64,000 nucleotides of DNA from Phycobacter azelaicus (GCF_014884385.1 NZ_WKFH01000003.1:1162001-1226000); one strand, 5' to 3'. Shown: positions 35,129 to 43,771, counted from the stretch's first letter. A program made the numbers and translations. The notes: a model not told the origin generated them from the letters alone.

Positions 35129-36568
35129 TTATTCCGCTGCCACGACAGCCTTGGCGTTGAAGCGCTCCAGGATCGCTTCGGCACAATCGCGACCATCCTT
35201 GATGGCCCAGACCACCAAGCTGGCGCCGCGCACGATGTCACCCACCGCATAGACACCCGGCAGATCGGTCGCGCCTGACTTGAACGCAGCCTTGACTGTA
35301 CCCCAGCGGGTGACCGGCAGTTCCGGCTGGCCCCAGAGGGTGGGCAGATCTTCGGGCTCAAAGCCTAGGGCCTTGATCACCAGATCGGCTTCTTCCACGT
35401 AATCGGCACCTTCGATCACCTCGGGCGCCTGACGGCCAGTGGCATCCGGAGCGCCCAAACGCATCTTCTGCACCATCACGCCGGACACCTTGCCACCGTC
35501 GTCGACAAACCCCTTGGGAGCCGACAGCCATTCAAAGACCACGCCTTCTTCTTCGGCGTTCTGGGTTTCCCGCTGCGAGCCGGGCATATTGGCACGGTCA
35601 CGGCGATAGAGACATTTGACCGAGGTCGCGCCTTCGCGGATCGAGGTACGCACGCAGTCCATCGCTGTGTCCCCACCGCCGATCACCACGACCTTCTTGC
35701 CTTCGGCATTCAGTTCACCGCTTTCGAATTCGGGCACCGTGTCGCCAAAGCTGCGCTTGTTGGACGCGGTCAGGAAGTCGATCGCCTTGACAATACCCGC
35801 AGCGCCGCTGCCCGGCATGGACAGATCGCGCGATTTGTAGACGCCAGTCGCAATGATCACAGCGTCATGCTTGCTGCGGATTTCCTCGAACGTGATGTCC
35901 TCGCCCACATTGCAGTTCATGACGAATTTGACACCGCTGTCCTCAAGCAACTTGTTGCGGCGCATGACCACATCTTTTTCCAGCTTGAAGCCGGGAATGC
36001 CATAAGTCAGCAGACCGCCCGCGCGGTCATAACGATCATAGATCGTGACCTGCACACCAGCGCGGCGCAGCATGTCCGCCGCCGCCAGACCGCCAGGCCC
36101 CGCACCGATGATGCCGACGCTTTCGCTGCGTTCCTGCAGCGGTGCAACGGGCTTGACCCAACCTTTGTCCCAGGCGGTGTCGGTAATGTATTTCTCGACC
36201 GCGCCAATGGTGACGGTACCATGGCCGGATTGTTCAATCACGCAGTTGCCTTCGCAAAGGCGGTCTTGCGGGCAGATGCGCCCACAGATTTCAGGAAAGG
36301 TGTTGGTGGCCTGACTGGTCTCGTAGGCCTCTTCCAGACGGCCAGTTGCGGTCAGGCGGAGCCAGTCGGGAATATTGTTGTGCAGCGGGCAGTGGGACTG
36401 GCAGTATGGCACACCGCACTGGCTGCAGCGGCTCGCCTGCTCCTCCGCTTTTGCCTGTGCGAACTCCGCATAGATCTCGTGAAAGTCATCTTTGCGATCT
36501 TCAGCGGCCCGTTTTTCGGGCATGTCGCGTTCGATTTTCACGAATTTGAGCATCGGTTGCTTGGCCAC
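35129..36568 (-). CDS. gltD: Glutamate synthase small subunit
   Basis: Small GOGAT subunit of 479 residues that takes electrons from NADPH through FAD and passes them via iron-sulfur centres to GltB. The N-terminal Cys clusters are CSQCGVPYCQSHCP and CGRICPQDRLCEGNC. The FAD motif GIIGAGPGGLAAADML and the NADPH motif VVIGGGDTAMDCVR follow. The GTG start at 36568 gives the family's N-terminus (MAKQPMLKFVKIERD). It precedes gltB on the same strand. It is divergent from uppP across a 236-base gap that should hold both promoters; no specific operator was recognised. Confidence 0.96.
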   Translation of the reverse strand: MAKQPMLKFVKIERDMPEKRAAEDRKDDFHEIYAEFAQAKAEEQASRCSQCGVPYCQSHCPLHNNIPDWLRLTATGRLEEAYETSQATNTFPEICGRICPQDRLCEGNCVIEQSGHGTVTIGAVEKYITDTAWDKGWVKPVAPLQERSESVGIIGAGPGGLAAADMLRRAGVQVTIYDRYDRAGGLLTYGIPGFKLEKDVVMRRNKLLEDSGVKFVMNCNVGEDITFEEIRSKHDAVIIATGVYKSRDLSMPGSGAAGIVKAIDFLTASNKRSFGDTVPEFESGELNAEGKKVVVIGGGDTAMDCVRTSIREGATSVKCLYRRDRANMPGSQRETQNAEEEGVVFEWLSAPKGFVDDGGKVSGVMVQKMRLGAPDATGRQAPEVIEGADYVEEADLVIKALGFEPEDLPTLWGQPELPVTRWGTVKAAFKSGATDLPGVYAVGDIVRGASLVVWAIKDGRDCAEAILERFNAKAVVAAE

Positions 36569-36804
36569 GGGTGGACTCCCTTATTAGCTTGCTACGAGTG
36601 TCATAGTTCGAAGCGCGGCGGATTAAAAGTCAACTGTGCTGACCTATTTTGCCAGCGGTTTACTCCTGATACTCGCCACAGCGGAAAAGTACAGCAATTT
36701 TGGGTCCGAAACGGACCTAAGCTGCCACCTTCCCATTCAGGAGCAAATTCAATAAGGAAAAAGAATATTTAGGTTCTTTCCGGCCCCCATAGGAGCTGCC
36801 TGCC

Positions 36805-37608
36805 ATGTCTTTGTTTCACCTCGTCTTGGTGGCCCTGATCCAAGGAATTACGGAATTTTTGCCCATTTCCTCCTCCGGTCACCTGATTCTGCTACCGGCC
36901 CTGAGTGGGATGGACGATCAAGGACAGGTCATCGACGTTGCCGTCCACGTCGGCACCCTGGCCGCTGTCGTCATGTATTTTTGGCAGGACGTGCGCACAG
37001 GTTTGCTGGGGCTACCGCGCCTTCTTGTTGGTCGTGTAGATACCGAGGGCGCCCGCCTGGCCCTTGGCCTGGTCATCGCCACCATCCCCACGGTGATCCT
37101 GGGCGCTGTTCTGCATTTCACCGGCCTCAGCGATATGCTGCGCTCCACCGCAGTGATCGGCTGGACAATGCTGATCTTTGGGATCGTCCTTTATGTTGCC
37201 GACCAGAGAGGCGCGCAGGTGAAGACGGCCAGCGACTGGGGCCTGCGCGATGCACTGATCATGGGTCTGTGGCAGATGATCGCACTGATCCCGGGTACCT
37301 CGCGGTCGGGCATCACCATCACCGGCGCACGGCAGCTTGGTTATACCCGAACCGAAGGCGCACGCATCGCCATGCTGATGTCGATCCCCACCATCCTTGC
37401 GTCGGGCATCCTCCTGGGCGCAGAGGTCGCGGTCGAAGCCAATACAGCGCTGATGCGTGACGGGCTGATCGCCGCCAGCTTTGCCTTTGTGTCGGCTCTT
37501 GCAGCGCTGAGCCTGATGATGCGCCTTTTGCACTCAGTCAGCTTCACACCTTATGTGATCTATCGGGTGATCCTTGGCGTCATCCTGCTGGTCGTGGCCT
37601 ACAGCTGA
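36805..37608 (+). CDS. uppP: Undecaprenyl-diphosphatase (UppP/BacA)
   Basis: Inner-membrane phosphatase of 267 residues that recycles undecaprenyl diphosphate to the monophosphate carrier for peptidoglycan synthesis and gives bacitracin tolerance. The two family motifs are intact: QGITEFLPISSSGHLIL (near residues 14-30) and the PGTSRSGITITGARQLG segment (about 161-177) with the catalytic Ser/Arg. About eight helices are visible and the length is usual. AGGAGCTGCC precedes the ATG. It converges on the NDUFA9-like gene. Confidence 0.95.
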   Translation: MSLFHLVLVALIQGITEFLPISSSGHLILLPALSGMDDQGQVIDVAVHVGTLAAVVMYFWQDVRTGLLGLPRLLVGRVDTEGARLALGLVIATIPTVILGAVLHFTGLSDMLRSTAVIGWTMLIFGIVLYVADQRGAQVKTASDWGLRDALIMGLWQMIALIPGTSRSGITITGARQLGYTRTEGARIAMLMSIPTILASGILLGAEVAVEANTALMRDGLIAASFAFVSALAALSLMMRLLHSVSFTPYVIYRVILGVILLVVAYS

Positions 37609-37629
37609 AGCAAGTCATCAGGCGAAAGA

Positions 37630-37656
37630 AAAAGCGCGGAGCCAATGCCCCGCGCC
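37630..37656 (-). terminator. Terminator of the NDUFA9-like gene
   Basis: Arms GCGCGG and CCGCGC around a ten-base loop; on the minus strand they are followed by CTTTTTCTTTC. It lies between the converging uppP and NDUFA9-like genes and serves mainly the latter. Confidence 0.75.
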
Positions 37657-37684
37657 ATTTCAATATCCGTTGCCCTGTTCGGTG

Positions 37685-38674
37685 TCAGACGTCGCCGCGC
37701 AGGTTACGGGCGGAGGCTGTCATTTCGTCATACTGTCCCGAGGGGCGGAATTTCCACAGATAGTCGGACAGCACAGGCCCCATCAGTGTGGGTTCAATTC
37801 CAAGATCCGCAAACCCCCTGGCGCCATCGGCCACCACGTTGTCGCGGGAAAGGTTCTTGAGCTGATCGCGGGTCAGCATCTTGTTCTCGATCAGTTGGAA
37901 GCTGACAAACTGCAGAATATCAAATCCAAGCGCGATGATACTGGCCACGAAATTCGGCAGCGAGACAACGATACGGCGGCGGTGAATTACCGCCAGCATA
38001 TCCTGCATCAGCTCTTCGAAAGTTTTGACCTCGGGGCCGCCAAGCTCATAAACGCCCGGCTCGGCCTGGCCCAGCACGCCCGCCACTGCCGCGCGGGCCA
38101 CATCATCCACATAGACCGGCTGAAAACGGGTGGAGCCGCCAGCAATCGGCAACAACGGCGAGAGGCGAGTCATCCCGGCAAAGCGGTTGAAGAACTGATC
38201 TTCGGTGCCAAAAATGATCGAAGGACGCAGGATCACGGCTGCCGGAAATGCCTCTTGCACGGCAGTTTCGCCCGCAGCCTTACTGCGCGCATAGTCGCTA
38301 TCGCTTTCTGCATCGGCGCCGATGGCCGAGATATGCACCATCTGCTCCACACCCTGCTCGGCGGCGATCCGTGCGACCCGGCCCGCTCCATCAGACTGAA
38401 CCGCGTCAAAGGTGTTCTTGCCAAGCTCGTTCAATACTCCAACGCAGTTCACCACAGCATCTGCACCCTGCATGACCGCTGCAACAGAGGCATCGTCGCG
38501 GATGTTGCAGAAGACCGGCTCGACTTGGCCGGGCACCCCGTAGGGCTTCACATGCATTGCCTCGTTCGGACGACGCACGGCGACGCGCACGCGCCAGCCT
38601 TCCTTTGCCATGCGGCGCGCGATGTAACGACCGACAAAACCGGACCCGCCGTAGATCGTAACCAGCTTGGACAT
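37685..38674 (-). CDS. Complex I NDUFA9-like NAD-dependent epimerase/dehydratase
   Basis: Atypical extended SDR of 329 residues, close to the NDUFA9 (39 kDa) accessory subunit of respiratory complex I. The N-terminal dinucleotide motif is TIYGGSGFVGRYIARRM. HISAIGADAESDSDYARSKAAGE is the SDR active-site region, where the usual Tyr-Lys is present as YARSK. RPSIIFGTEDQFFNRFAGM follows. Alphaproteobacteria keep such a gene outside the nuo operon. It may assemble with complex I or act as a quinone-related reductase. GGAGCC precedes the ATG. Confidence 0.87.
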   Translation of the reverse strand: MSKLVTIYGGSGFVGRYIARRMAKEGWRVRVAVRRPNEAMHVKPYGVPGQVEPVFCNIRDDASVAAVMQGADAVVNCVGVLNELGKNTFDAVQSDGAGRVARIAAEQGVEQMVHISAIGADAESDSDYARSKAAGETAVQEAFPAAVILRPSIIFGTEDQFFNRFAGMTRLSPLLPIAGGSTRFQPVYVDDVARAAVAGVLGQAEPGVYELGGPEVKTFEELMQDMLAVIHRRRIVVSLPNFVASIIALGFDILQFVSFQLIENKMLTRDQLKNLSRDNVVADGARGFADLGIEPTLMGPVLSDYLWKFRPSGQYDEMTASARNLRGDV

Positions 38675-38919
38675 CTGTTGGCTCCTGCAATTTGCTCTTG
38701 TCCCGATCTACCGGGCCAGAGGCTGTCAAACAAGGCGCAAATCGCTCTTCAACCGGCAGTTTCGTCATAAATCATGGCTTATGGACCAGGCCACACGCCC
38801 TTGAAGCGACATCGTCAAATTCTTTTGCCAACCAGATACCACTTTGATCTTGCAGAGGTTCAGTGAGAATCCATTTGACGGGCCGATCACCCATGCGTAT
38901 ACGCCGCTGCACGACACCT

Positions 38920-39006
38920 GCCCAGGTGGCGGAATTGGTAGACGCGCTAGCTTCAGGTGCTAGTGTCCGTATGGACGTGGAGGTTCGAGTCCTCTCCTGG
39001 GCACCA
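38920..39006 (+). tRNA. tRNA-Leu (anticodon CAG)
   Basis: A full cloverleaf of 87 bases including the encoded CCA. The acceptor stem is GCCCAGG with CCTGGGC. The D loop has GGAATTGGTAGAC. The anticodon stem CTAGC/GCTAG closes the loop TTCAGGT, giving anticodon CAG, which reads CUG. A long variable arm (TGTCCGTATGGACG) marks a class II tRNA. The T arm has GGTTCGAGTCC. It stands alone, upstream of a FAH-family gene. Confidence 0.97.
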
Positions 39007-39154
39007 TCCCCAAAACACAGACGAGAAATAATCGACCGTGTTGGTCGTCACACCGGCATTCGGCGTGGTCCGGGGGCTGTGGTCGGGCGCTTGCCTGTGC
39101 TACGTCTCTGCTGCAATCCGCAGCCATTGCTGCGATCTCAAAGGAGCGCCCCGG

Positions 39155-39865
39155 ATGTCATCCCCCCTATTCGACCTGCCTCAACCTCCCGCGATTCCCG
39201 TTATTGGCGAAGAACGCAGTTACCCGATCGGTCGGATTTTTTGCGTTGGGCGCAACTACGCCGCCCATGCCGCCGAAATGGGCAATGAAGTCGATCGCGA
39301 AGCGCCGTTCTACTTCACCAAATCCGCCGTCAACGCGGTGCTGAGTGGCGCTTCGGTTCCCTATCCACCGGGGACGGAAGACTACCATCATGAAATGGAG
39401 TTGGCCGTGGCCTTGGGCGCTTCCCTGTTCCGGGCAAGTCCGGAACAGGCGCGGGCCGCGGTCTTTGCCTATGGATGCGCGCTCGACATGACCCGGCGGG
39501 ATCTACAGGGACAGGCGAAGGACAAACGCCGCCCGTGGGATCTGGGAAAAGACCTTGAACAGGGTAGTGTCTTTGCCCCCCTGACCCGCAGCGCAGACTG
39601 GGATGGCCCTGACAACAAACGAATCTGGCTCACCGTGGACAATGCGCCGCGTCAGGATGCGAATCTGAATGAAATGATCTGGGCGGTGACGGACATACTT
39701 TGCCATCTGTCAGGTTATTATCATCTGCGTCCGGGAGACATAATCATGACCGGCACTCCGGCTGGAGTTGGTCCGGTCACGGCCGGACAGGTGATTGAAG
39801 GGGGAATCGACGGCCTTTCGCCAGTCAAGCTCACCCTGTTGCCAGCTCAAAAGGCCACAGAGTAA
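39155..39865 (+). CDS. Fumarylacetoacetate hydrolase (FAH) family protein
   Basis: FAH-fold metal-dependent hydrolase or decarboxylase of 236 residues. The N-terminal IFCVGRNYAAHAAEMG and PFYFTKS are typical. The metal ligands are in YHHEMELAVALG and in the FAYGCALDMTRRDLQ stretch; the usual C-terminal MTGTPAGVGPV segment is present. The family includes fumarylpyruvate hydrolase and acylpyruvases, and NagK-like fumarylpyruvate hydrolases share this length. The ATG at 39155 has AAAGGAGCG before it. It may belong with the aromatic degradation genes downstream, but a 500-base gap separates them. Confidence 0.87.
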   Translation: MSSPLFDLPQPPAIPVIGEERSYPIGRIFCVGRNYAAHAAEMGNEVDREAPFYFTKSAVNAVLSGASVPYPPGTEDYHHEMELAVALGASLFRASPEQARAAVFAYGCALDMTRRDLQGQAKDKRRPWDLGKDLEQGSVFAPLTRSADWDGPDNKRIWLTVDNAPRQDANLNEMIWAVTDILCHLSGYYHLRPGDIIMTGTPAGVGPVTAGQVIEGGIDGLSPVKLTLLPAQKATE

Positions 39866-40216
39866 CTGCCCGCGTTGCCAAAGGTTCGATATCGTCAAGA
39901 AGATGTGCGCTGGGTCCATTCCTGACGCCATCCAACTACGCCTATGACTTACATAAGCGCGCGCAAATCGCACGAGTTAGAATGGGGGACGGTCTAAAAT
40001 TAGATCACGTGAACCACTCGGCAAGTGGTCTGAAAGGCGTTTTTCGACGCTGAAACGCCAATCAGTGATTGATCTTCACGTAACGAAATGCTGGAATGTA
40101 TCACGCAGTCCAAGGTTGTGGAAATTTTGTAACATTTCTGCAAACGGTCTGTGGCTGATTTGGGACCAGCCAATTCATGAGTGAAAAATGCATGATCTGC
40201 TGTTGATGGTTACAAA

Positions 40217-40230
40217 TGCACCAAATAGCA
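40217..40230. promoter_or_regulatory. BoxR-like site: TGCA-N6-AGCA
   Basis: TGCA, six-base spacer, AGCA. It is the most upstream and weakest of three pairs before dctP and shows the same ten-base period as the sites before the ligase, boxC and boxR. Confidence 0.4.
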
Positions 40231-40295
40231 GAGGGTCGCTAAGGTTTGTTTTGTGAACCGCAGGGGTGTGGACGGGACCAAAGCAGAAAGAAATA

Positions 40296-40309
40296 GGCAA
40301 TATATTGCA
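40296..40309. promoter_or_regulatory. BoxR-like site: GGCA-N6-TGCA
   Basis: GGCA, spacer ATATAT, TGCA, 57 bases before the dctP start. It matches one of the boxC sites (GGCA-N6-TGCA at 46738) in both half-sites. Confidence 0.5.
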
Positions 40310-40324
40310 ATATTCTTAGTTGAC

Positions 40325-40338
40325 GGCATTATGTTGCT
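40325..40338. promoter_or_regulatory. BoxR-like site: GGCA-N6-TGCT
   Basis: GGCA, spacer TTATGT, TGCT, close to the dctP ribosome-binding site, where bound protein would block transcription. The same spacer, TTATGT, occurs in the boxR site at 52068. Confidence 0.45.
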
Positions 40339-40366
40339 TGGAAATAGGGTCAAAGGGAGGAATCAC

Positions 40367-41413
40367 ATGACCACTCGCAGAAAGATTCTTGGTGCAGCAG
40401 GCGCGGCGGCAATTGCCGCGATGTGCGCTACGTCCGCCTTCGCTCAGGAGGTGACGCTGAAGCTTCACCAGTTCCTGCCGGCACAGGCAAATGTGCCGAA
40501 GCTGGTCTTGGATGTCTGGGCCGACAACGTTGAGGCCTCCTCGAACGGCCGTATCAAGATCGACCGGTATCCCTCGATGCAGCTGGGCGGTAAGCCGCCA
40601 GAGCTTATGGACCAGGCAATCGACGGCGTTGCGGATATCGTCTGGACCGTGGTCGGCTACACGCCGGGCCGCTTCCCTTCGACCGAAGTCTTCGAACTGC
40701 CCTTCATGATGACCAATGCGCGCGCCACCTCGCACGCCTATTGGGAAATGTTCGAGCGCCATATGAAGGATACGGAATTCAAGGACGTTCACATCCTCGG
40801 CACCTGGGTTCATGGCCCTGGCATGATCCACACCACCGACCCGGTTGAAACCGCAGACGACCTGCAGGGCATGAAAATCCGCGGCGGCTCCCGCTCAGTC
40901 AACGCACTGCTGACCCAGCTGGGCGCGACCCCGGTTGGTATGCCTGTTCCCGCCATCCCGGAAGGTCTGTCCAAAGGCGTGATCGACGGCACCACCATTC
41001 CGTGGGAAGTCACCACCGCCCTGAAGGTTCCGGAGCTGGTCGAAAACCACACCGAGTTCACCGGCAAGGCGCTTTACACCCTGACCTTCGTTCTGGCTAT
41101 GAACAAAGAGAAGTATGAGAGCCTGCCCGACGACCTGAAGAAAGCCATCGACGACAACTCGGGTCTCGAATTCTCGGTTTTCGCCGGCGGCACCCAGGCC
41201 GACTCGGATGATCCGGCCCGTGAATTCGCGCTGGACAACGGCAACAACGTGATCACTCTCAGCCAGGAGCAGACCGACGAATGGCGCGCACTGGCACAGC
41301 CGATCTACAACGACTGGCTGGCTGACATGGCGGAAAAAGGTATCGACGGACAGGCACTGCTTGAAGAAGCAACCTACCTGATCGAAAAATACACTCCGCA
41401 ATACGTGAAGTAA
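40367..41413 (+). CDS. TRAP transporter solute-binding protein (DctP family)
   Basis: Periplasmic binding protein of 348 residues for a carboxylate. An N-terminal signal peptide (about 26 residues, ending TSAFAQE) is followed by the DctP domain. The ligand-binding Arg region is MKIRGGSRSVNALLTQLGATPVGMPVP. The ATG at 40367 follows AAAGGGAGGAATCAC. Next come a terminator-like hairpin and then dctQ and dctM. The location beside a benzoate-CoA ligase and shared sites in the promoter suggest uptake of benzoate or a related aromatic acid. That is an inference. Confidence 0.93.
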   Translation: MTTRRKILGAAGAAAIAAMCATSAFAQEVTLKLHQFLPAQANVPKLVLDVWADNVEASSNGRIKIDRYPSMQLGGKPPELMDQAIDGVADIVWTVVGYTPGRFPSTEVFELPFMMTNARATSHAYWEMFERHMKDTEFKDVHILGTWVHGPGMIHTTDPVETADDLQGMKIRGGSRSVNALLTQLGATPVGMPVPAIPEGLSKGVIDGTTIPWEVTTALKVPELVENHTEFTGKALYTLTFVLAMNKEKYESLPDDLKKAIDDNSGLEFSVFAGGTQADSDDPAREFALDNGNNVITLSQEQTDEWRALAQPIYNDWLADMAEKGIDGQALLEEATYLIEKYTPQYVK

Positions 41414-41427
41414 GCGATAGCATAGCC

Positions 41428-41461
41428 AAAGGGCCGCAGCGCACTTGTGCCGCGGCCCTTT
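41428..41461 (+). terminator. Hairpin between dctP and dctQ, attenuating terminator
   Basis: Outer arms AAAGGGCCGC and GCGGCCCTTT plus inner GCAC/GTGC, ending in CTTTGTGT. It lies 15 bases after the dctP stop. It probably limits read-through so the binding protein is made in excess of the membrane subunits. Confidence 0.75.
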
Positions 41462-41486
41462 GTGTACTCAGAAAGAGGTAAACACC

Positions 41487-42068
41487 ATGCATAAGCTCAT
41501 GATGGGGTTGGCCAGAAAGATGGCCATTCTGGGCGGTATGGTCCTGGTTCTCCTGATCCTCCTGACCTGCCTGTCTATCATCGGTCGTCTGCTGAACGGC
41601 GTTCTGCACGGAGACTTCATGCAAGGACTGGCGCCGGATCTGTCGAACTGGCTGATCAACTACATCGGGCCAATCAACGGTGATTTTGAAATGGTTGAAG
41701 CTGGGGTCGCGTTTGCGATCTTCGCCTTCATTCCCCTGTGCCAGATTACCTCGGGACATGCCTCGGTCGATGTGGTGGCCAACGCGTTCCCGCGCAAGGT
41801 CAACAGGTTCCTGCGCATGGTGATTGCCATCCTGTTTGCCGGTGTTCTGGGGCTGATCACGGTCAAGCTCGCCGACGGGATGATCGGAAAATACCACAAT
41901 GGCGAAACCTCGTTCTTGCTCGAGTTTCCGACCTGGTGGGCCTATGCCGCCAGCCTGTTCGGCGCAACCATGGCCGCCATTGTTGGAATCTACATGGCCA
42001 TCGTGCGCACAACTGAATTTATGACCGGCCGCATCCAGGTGTGGGACGGTGTGGAGGGTGAGCAGTGA
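41487..42068 (+). CDS. TRAP transporter small membrane subunit (DctQ family)
   Basis: Small permease subunit of 193 residues with four hydrophobic helices: about 12-35 (MAILGGMVLVLLILLTCLSII), a helix after the VEAGVAFAIFAFIPLCQIT segment, one at about 110-133 and one near 155-178. The GHASVDVVANAF segment is typical of DctQ. The ATG at 41487 follows AAAGAGGTAAAC. Its stop overlaps the GTG start of dctM (GTGA), so the two membrane subunits are translationally coupled. Confidence 0.9.
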   Translation: MHKLMMGLARKMAILGGMVLVLLILLTCLSIIGRLLNGVLHGDFMQGLAPDLSNWLINYIGPINGDFEMVEAGVAFAIFAFIPLCQITSGHASVDVVANAFPRKVNRFLRMVIAILFAGVLGLITVKLADGMIGKYHNGETSFLLEFPTWWAYAASLFGATMAAIVGIYMAIVRTTEFMTGRIQVWDGVEGEQ

Positions 42069-43570
42069 CAGCTCTTGAAATCGGAATAACCTCGTTCCCC
42101 ATCCTGATGGTTCTGATCTTCCTGCGGGTCCCGATCGGGTTGTCAATGTTCCTGGTTGGTCTTGTCGGGCTGATTTTGGTCACTGGAGGCACCCAGGTCG
42201 CCTTTGGTCGGTTGAAAAGCGAAACCTATTCGACCTTCTCATCCTATTCACTGACCATCGTGCCGATGTTCCTTTTGATGGGGCATTTCGCCACGCTCGG
42301 CGGTATGTCCTCGGCCCTATTCAAAGCCGCAGCCGGCTTTTTGGGGCACCGAAAAGGCGGTGTCGCCATGGCCTCGATCGGGGCCTGCGCCGGCTTTGGC
42401 GCGATCTGCGGTTCCTCGCTGGCAACGGCAGCGACCATGGGCCGTGTCGCCCTGCCCGAACTGCGCGCCTATGGCTACGCGGGCGGCTTTTCCACAGCGA
42501 CCCTTGCCGCAGGCGGCACCCTTGGCATCCTCATACCGCCCTCGGTGGTGCTGGTGATCTATGCGATCCTGACCGAACAGAACATCGCCAAGCTGTTCCT
42601 GGCCGCCTTTATTCCCGGCATTCTGGCTGCCATCGGATATGTCGTTGCCATTTCGATCTATGTGCGCATGTTCCCTGACAGCGCAGGAACCCGCCCCGCA
42701 ATTCCATGGAGCGAAAGGTTTGAGAACCTGGTCAAGGTCTGGCCTGTTCTTCTTGTCTTTGCCCTGGTGGTTGGCGGTATCTATGCGGGCTGGTTCACCC
42801 CGACAGAAGGGGCCGCCGTAGGTGCGTTCGGCACCGGTTTCATCGCCTGGGTGAATGGCGGTTTGAATCGGGACACTCTGGTCGAAAGCTTCCTTGTCAC
42901 GGCACGCTCCACCGCAATGATCTTTTTCATTGTTCTGGGCGCTGGTTTCTATAACGGCTTTCTTGCGCTTACACAGGTCCCTCAGGAGCTGGCAGATTTC
43001 GTCGTTAGCCAGGGCCTTAGCCCGTGGGTGGTGCTGGCCCTGATCCTGGCCTTCTACCTGCTGTTCGGCTGCCTGATGGATAGCCTGTCTATGATCCTGC
43101 TGACGATCCCGATCTTCTTCCCGGTGATCTCCGCGATGGATTTCGGCCTGTTGTCCTTGCCCGCCATGCAGGCCGACGCCGCGATGGAGGTTCTGCGCAA
43201 CGGCGTTCCCGAAGGCATGGGCGCCGAAATGCTGGCCTCGATCCAGGAGGCCATCGCAAGCGGCATGGAGCTGACGCGCGAACAGATGAAGGAACTGGGC
43301 ATTCGCGTCACCGAAGGCCGCGTGAACCGGATCGAAGCAGAATATGTCGCCATCTGGTTCGGCATTCTGGTGCTGATCGTGGTCGAAGTGGGCCTCATCA
43401 CCCCGCCGGTGGGGATGAACCTCTTCATCATCAACGCAATGGACCGCACCACCAAGATGGTCGATACCTACAAGGCCGTGATGTTCTTTGTCGCCTCCGA
43501 CATCATCCGGGTGATCATCCTTGTGGCCTTCCCGATTATCACCCTTTTGCCGCTGATGTGGCTGCACTAA
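42065..43570 (+). CDS. TRAP transporter large membrane subunit (DctM family)
   Basis: Transport subunit of 501 residues with about 12 helices that carries the substrate using a sodium gradient. Family motifs are GFGAICGSSLATAATMG, GTLGILIPPSVVLVIYAILTEQ and GLITPPVGMNLFIIN. The start is GTG. DctM proteins are usually about 430 residues. Here an extra segment of about 65 residues (about 360-424, Met-, Glu- and Ala-rich, helical) lies between FPVISAMDFG and YVAIWFGILV. It ends at a strong terminator (43599-43633), so dctPQM is a closed unit. Confidence 0.93.
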   Translation: MTALEIGITSFPILMVLIFLRVPIGLSMFLVGLVGLILVTGGTQVAFGRLKSETYSTFSSYSLTIVPMFLLMGHFATLGGMSSALFKAAAGFLGHRKGGVAMASIGACAGFGAICGSSLATAATMGRVALPELRAYGYAGGFSTATLAAGGTLGILIPPSVVLVIYAILTEQNIAKLFLAAFIPGILAAIGYVVAISIYVRMFPDSAGTRPAIPWSERFENLVKVWPVLLVFALVVGGIYAGWFTPTEGAAVGAFGTGFIAWVNGGLNRDTLVESFLVTARSTAMIFFIVLGAGFYNGFLALTQVPQELADFVVSQGLSPWVVLALILAFYLLFGCLMDSLSMILLTIPIFFPVISAMDFGLLSLPAMQADAAMEVLRNGVPEGMGAEMLASIQEAIASGMELTREQMKELGIRVTEGRVNRIEAEYVAIWFGILVLIVVEVGLITPPVGMNLFIINAMDRTTKMVDTYKAVMFFVASDIIRVIILVAFPIITLLPLMWLH

Positions 43571-43598
43571 CAACCGCATCAGAATCAACACACAGAAA

Positions 43599-43633
43599 AG
43601 GCCCCTGTCAGACATCTGGCGGGGGCTTCTTTG
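43599..43633 (+). terminator. Terminator after dctM
   Basis: An 11-base-pair stem, arms 43601-43611 and 43616-43626, with a four-base loop, followed by TTCTTTGCGTCTTT. It lies 30 bases after the dctM stop. Confidence 0.87.
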
Positions 43634-43705
43634 CGTCTTTGCCTTCCAAACGGGGCCATCGTCCTGACAGTGCACCGCAGTGAAGCGGGCCGTTCGGTCG
43701 ATTTA

Positions 43706-43719
43706 TGCACAATAATGCA
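43706..43719. promoter_or_regulatory. BoxR-like site: TGCA-N6-TGCA
   Basis: A perfect TGCA-CAATAA-TGCA pair, the first of three between dctM and the benzoate-CoA ligase. The half-sites are ten bases apart, one turn of the helix. Confidence 0.65.
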
Positions 43720-43738
43720 TTTATCTTGCGCAATATGT

Positions 43739-43752
43739 TGCATTATTCTGCG
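43739..43752. promoter_or_regulatory. BoxR-like site: TGCA-N6-TGCG
   Basis: TGCA, spacer TTATTC, TGCG. Second of three sites before the ligase gene; a TGCG at 43727 also lies between this and the first site. Confidence 0.55.
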
Positions 43753-43757
43753 ACCAG

Positions 43758-43771
43758 TGCATTAATCTGCC
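43758..43771. promoter_or_regulatory. BoxR-like site: TGCA-N6-TGCC
   Basis: TGCA, spacer TTAATC, TGCC. Third site, 86 bases before the ligase ATG and six bases from the second, so several regulator dimers could line up. Confidence 0.5.

Larger units (their letters stand above)
39866..40366 (+). other. 501-base control region before the TRAP transporter
   Basis: No gene is supported. The region is AT-rich compared with its neighbours. It holds three TGCA-like pairs with a six-base spacer (40217, 40296, 40325), like those at the box promoters. The last one ends 28 bases before the dctP start. It also contains a perfect palindrome ATATTGCAATAT (40302-40313) that overlaps the second pair. It must hold the dctP promoter. 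Confidence 0.65.

Noticed and set aside
38920..39006. tRNA-Leu considered as an attachment site of a genomic island
   Set aside because: No integrase nearby and no direct repeat of the tRNA 3' end within the window.
39710..39973. Short minus-strand frame at the end of the FAH-family gene
   Set aside because: Mostly antisense to a real gene, no start signal and no family.
40000..40360. AT-rich stretch considered as a replication origin or integration site
   Set aside because: No DnaA-box clusters, iteron repeats, integrase or direct-repeat ends; it reads as a promoter region of the TRAP operon.
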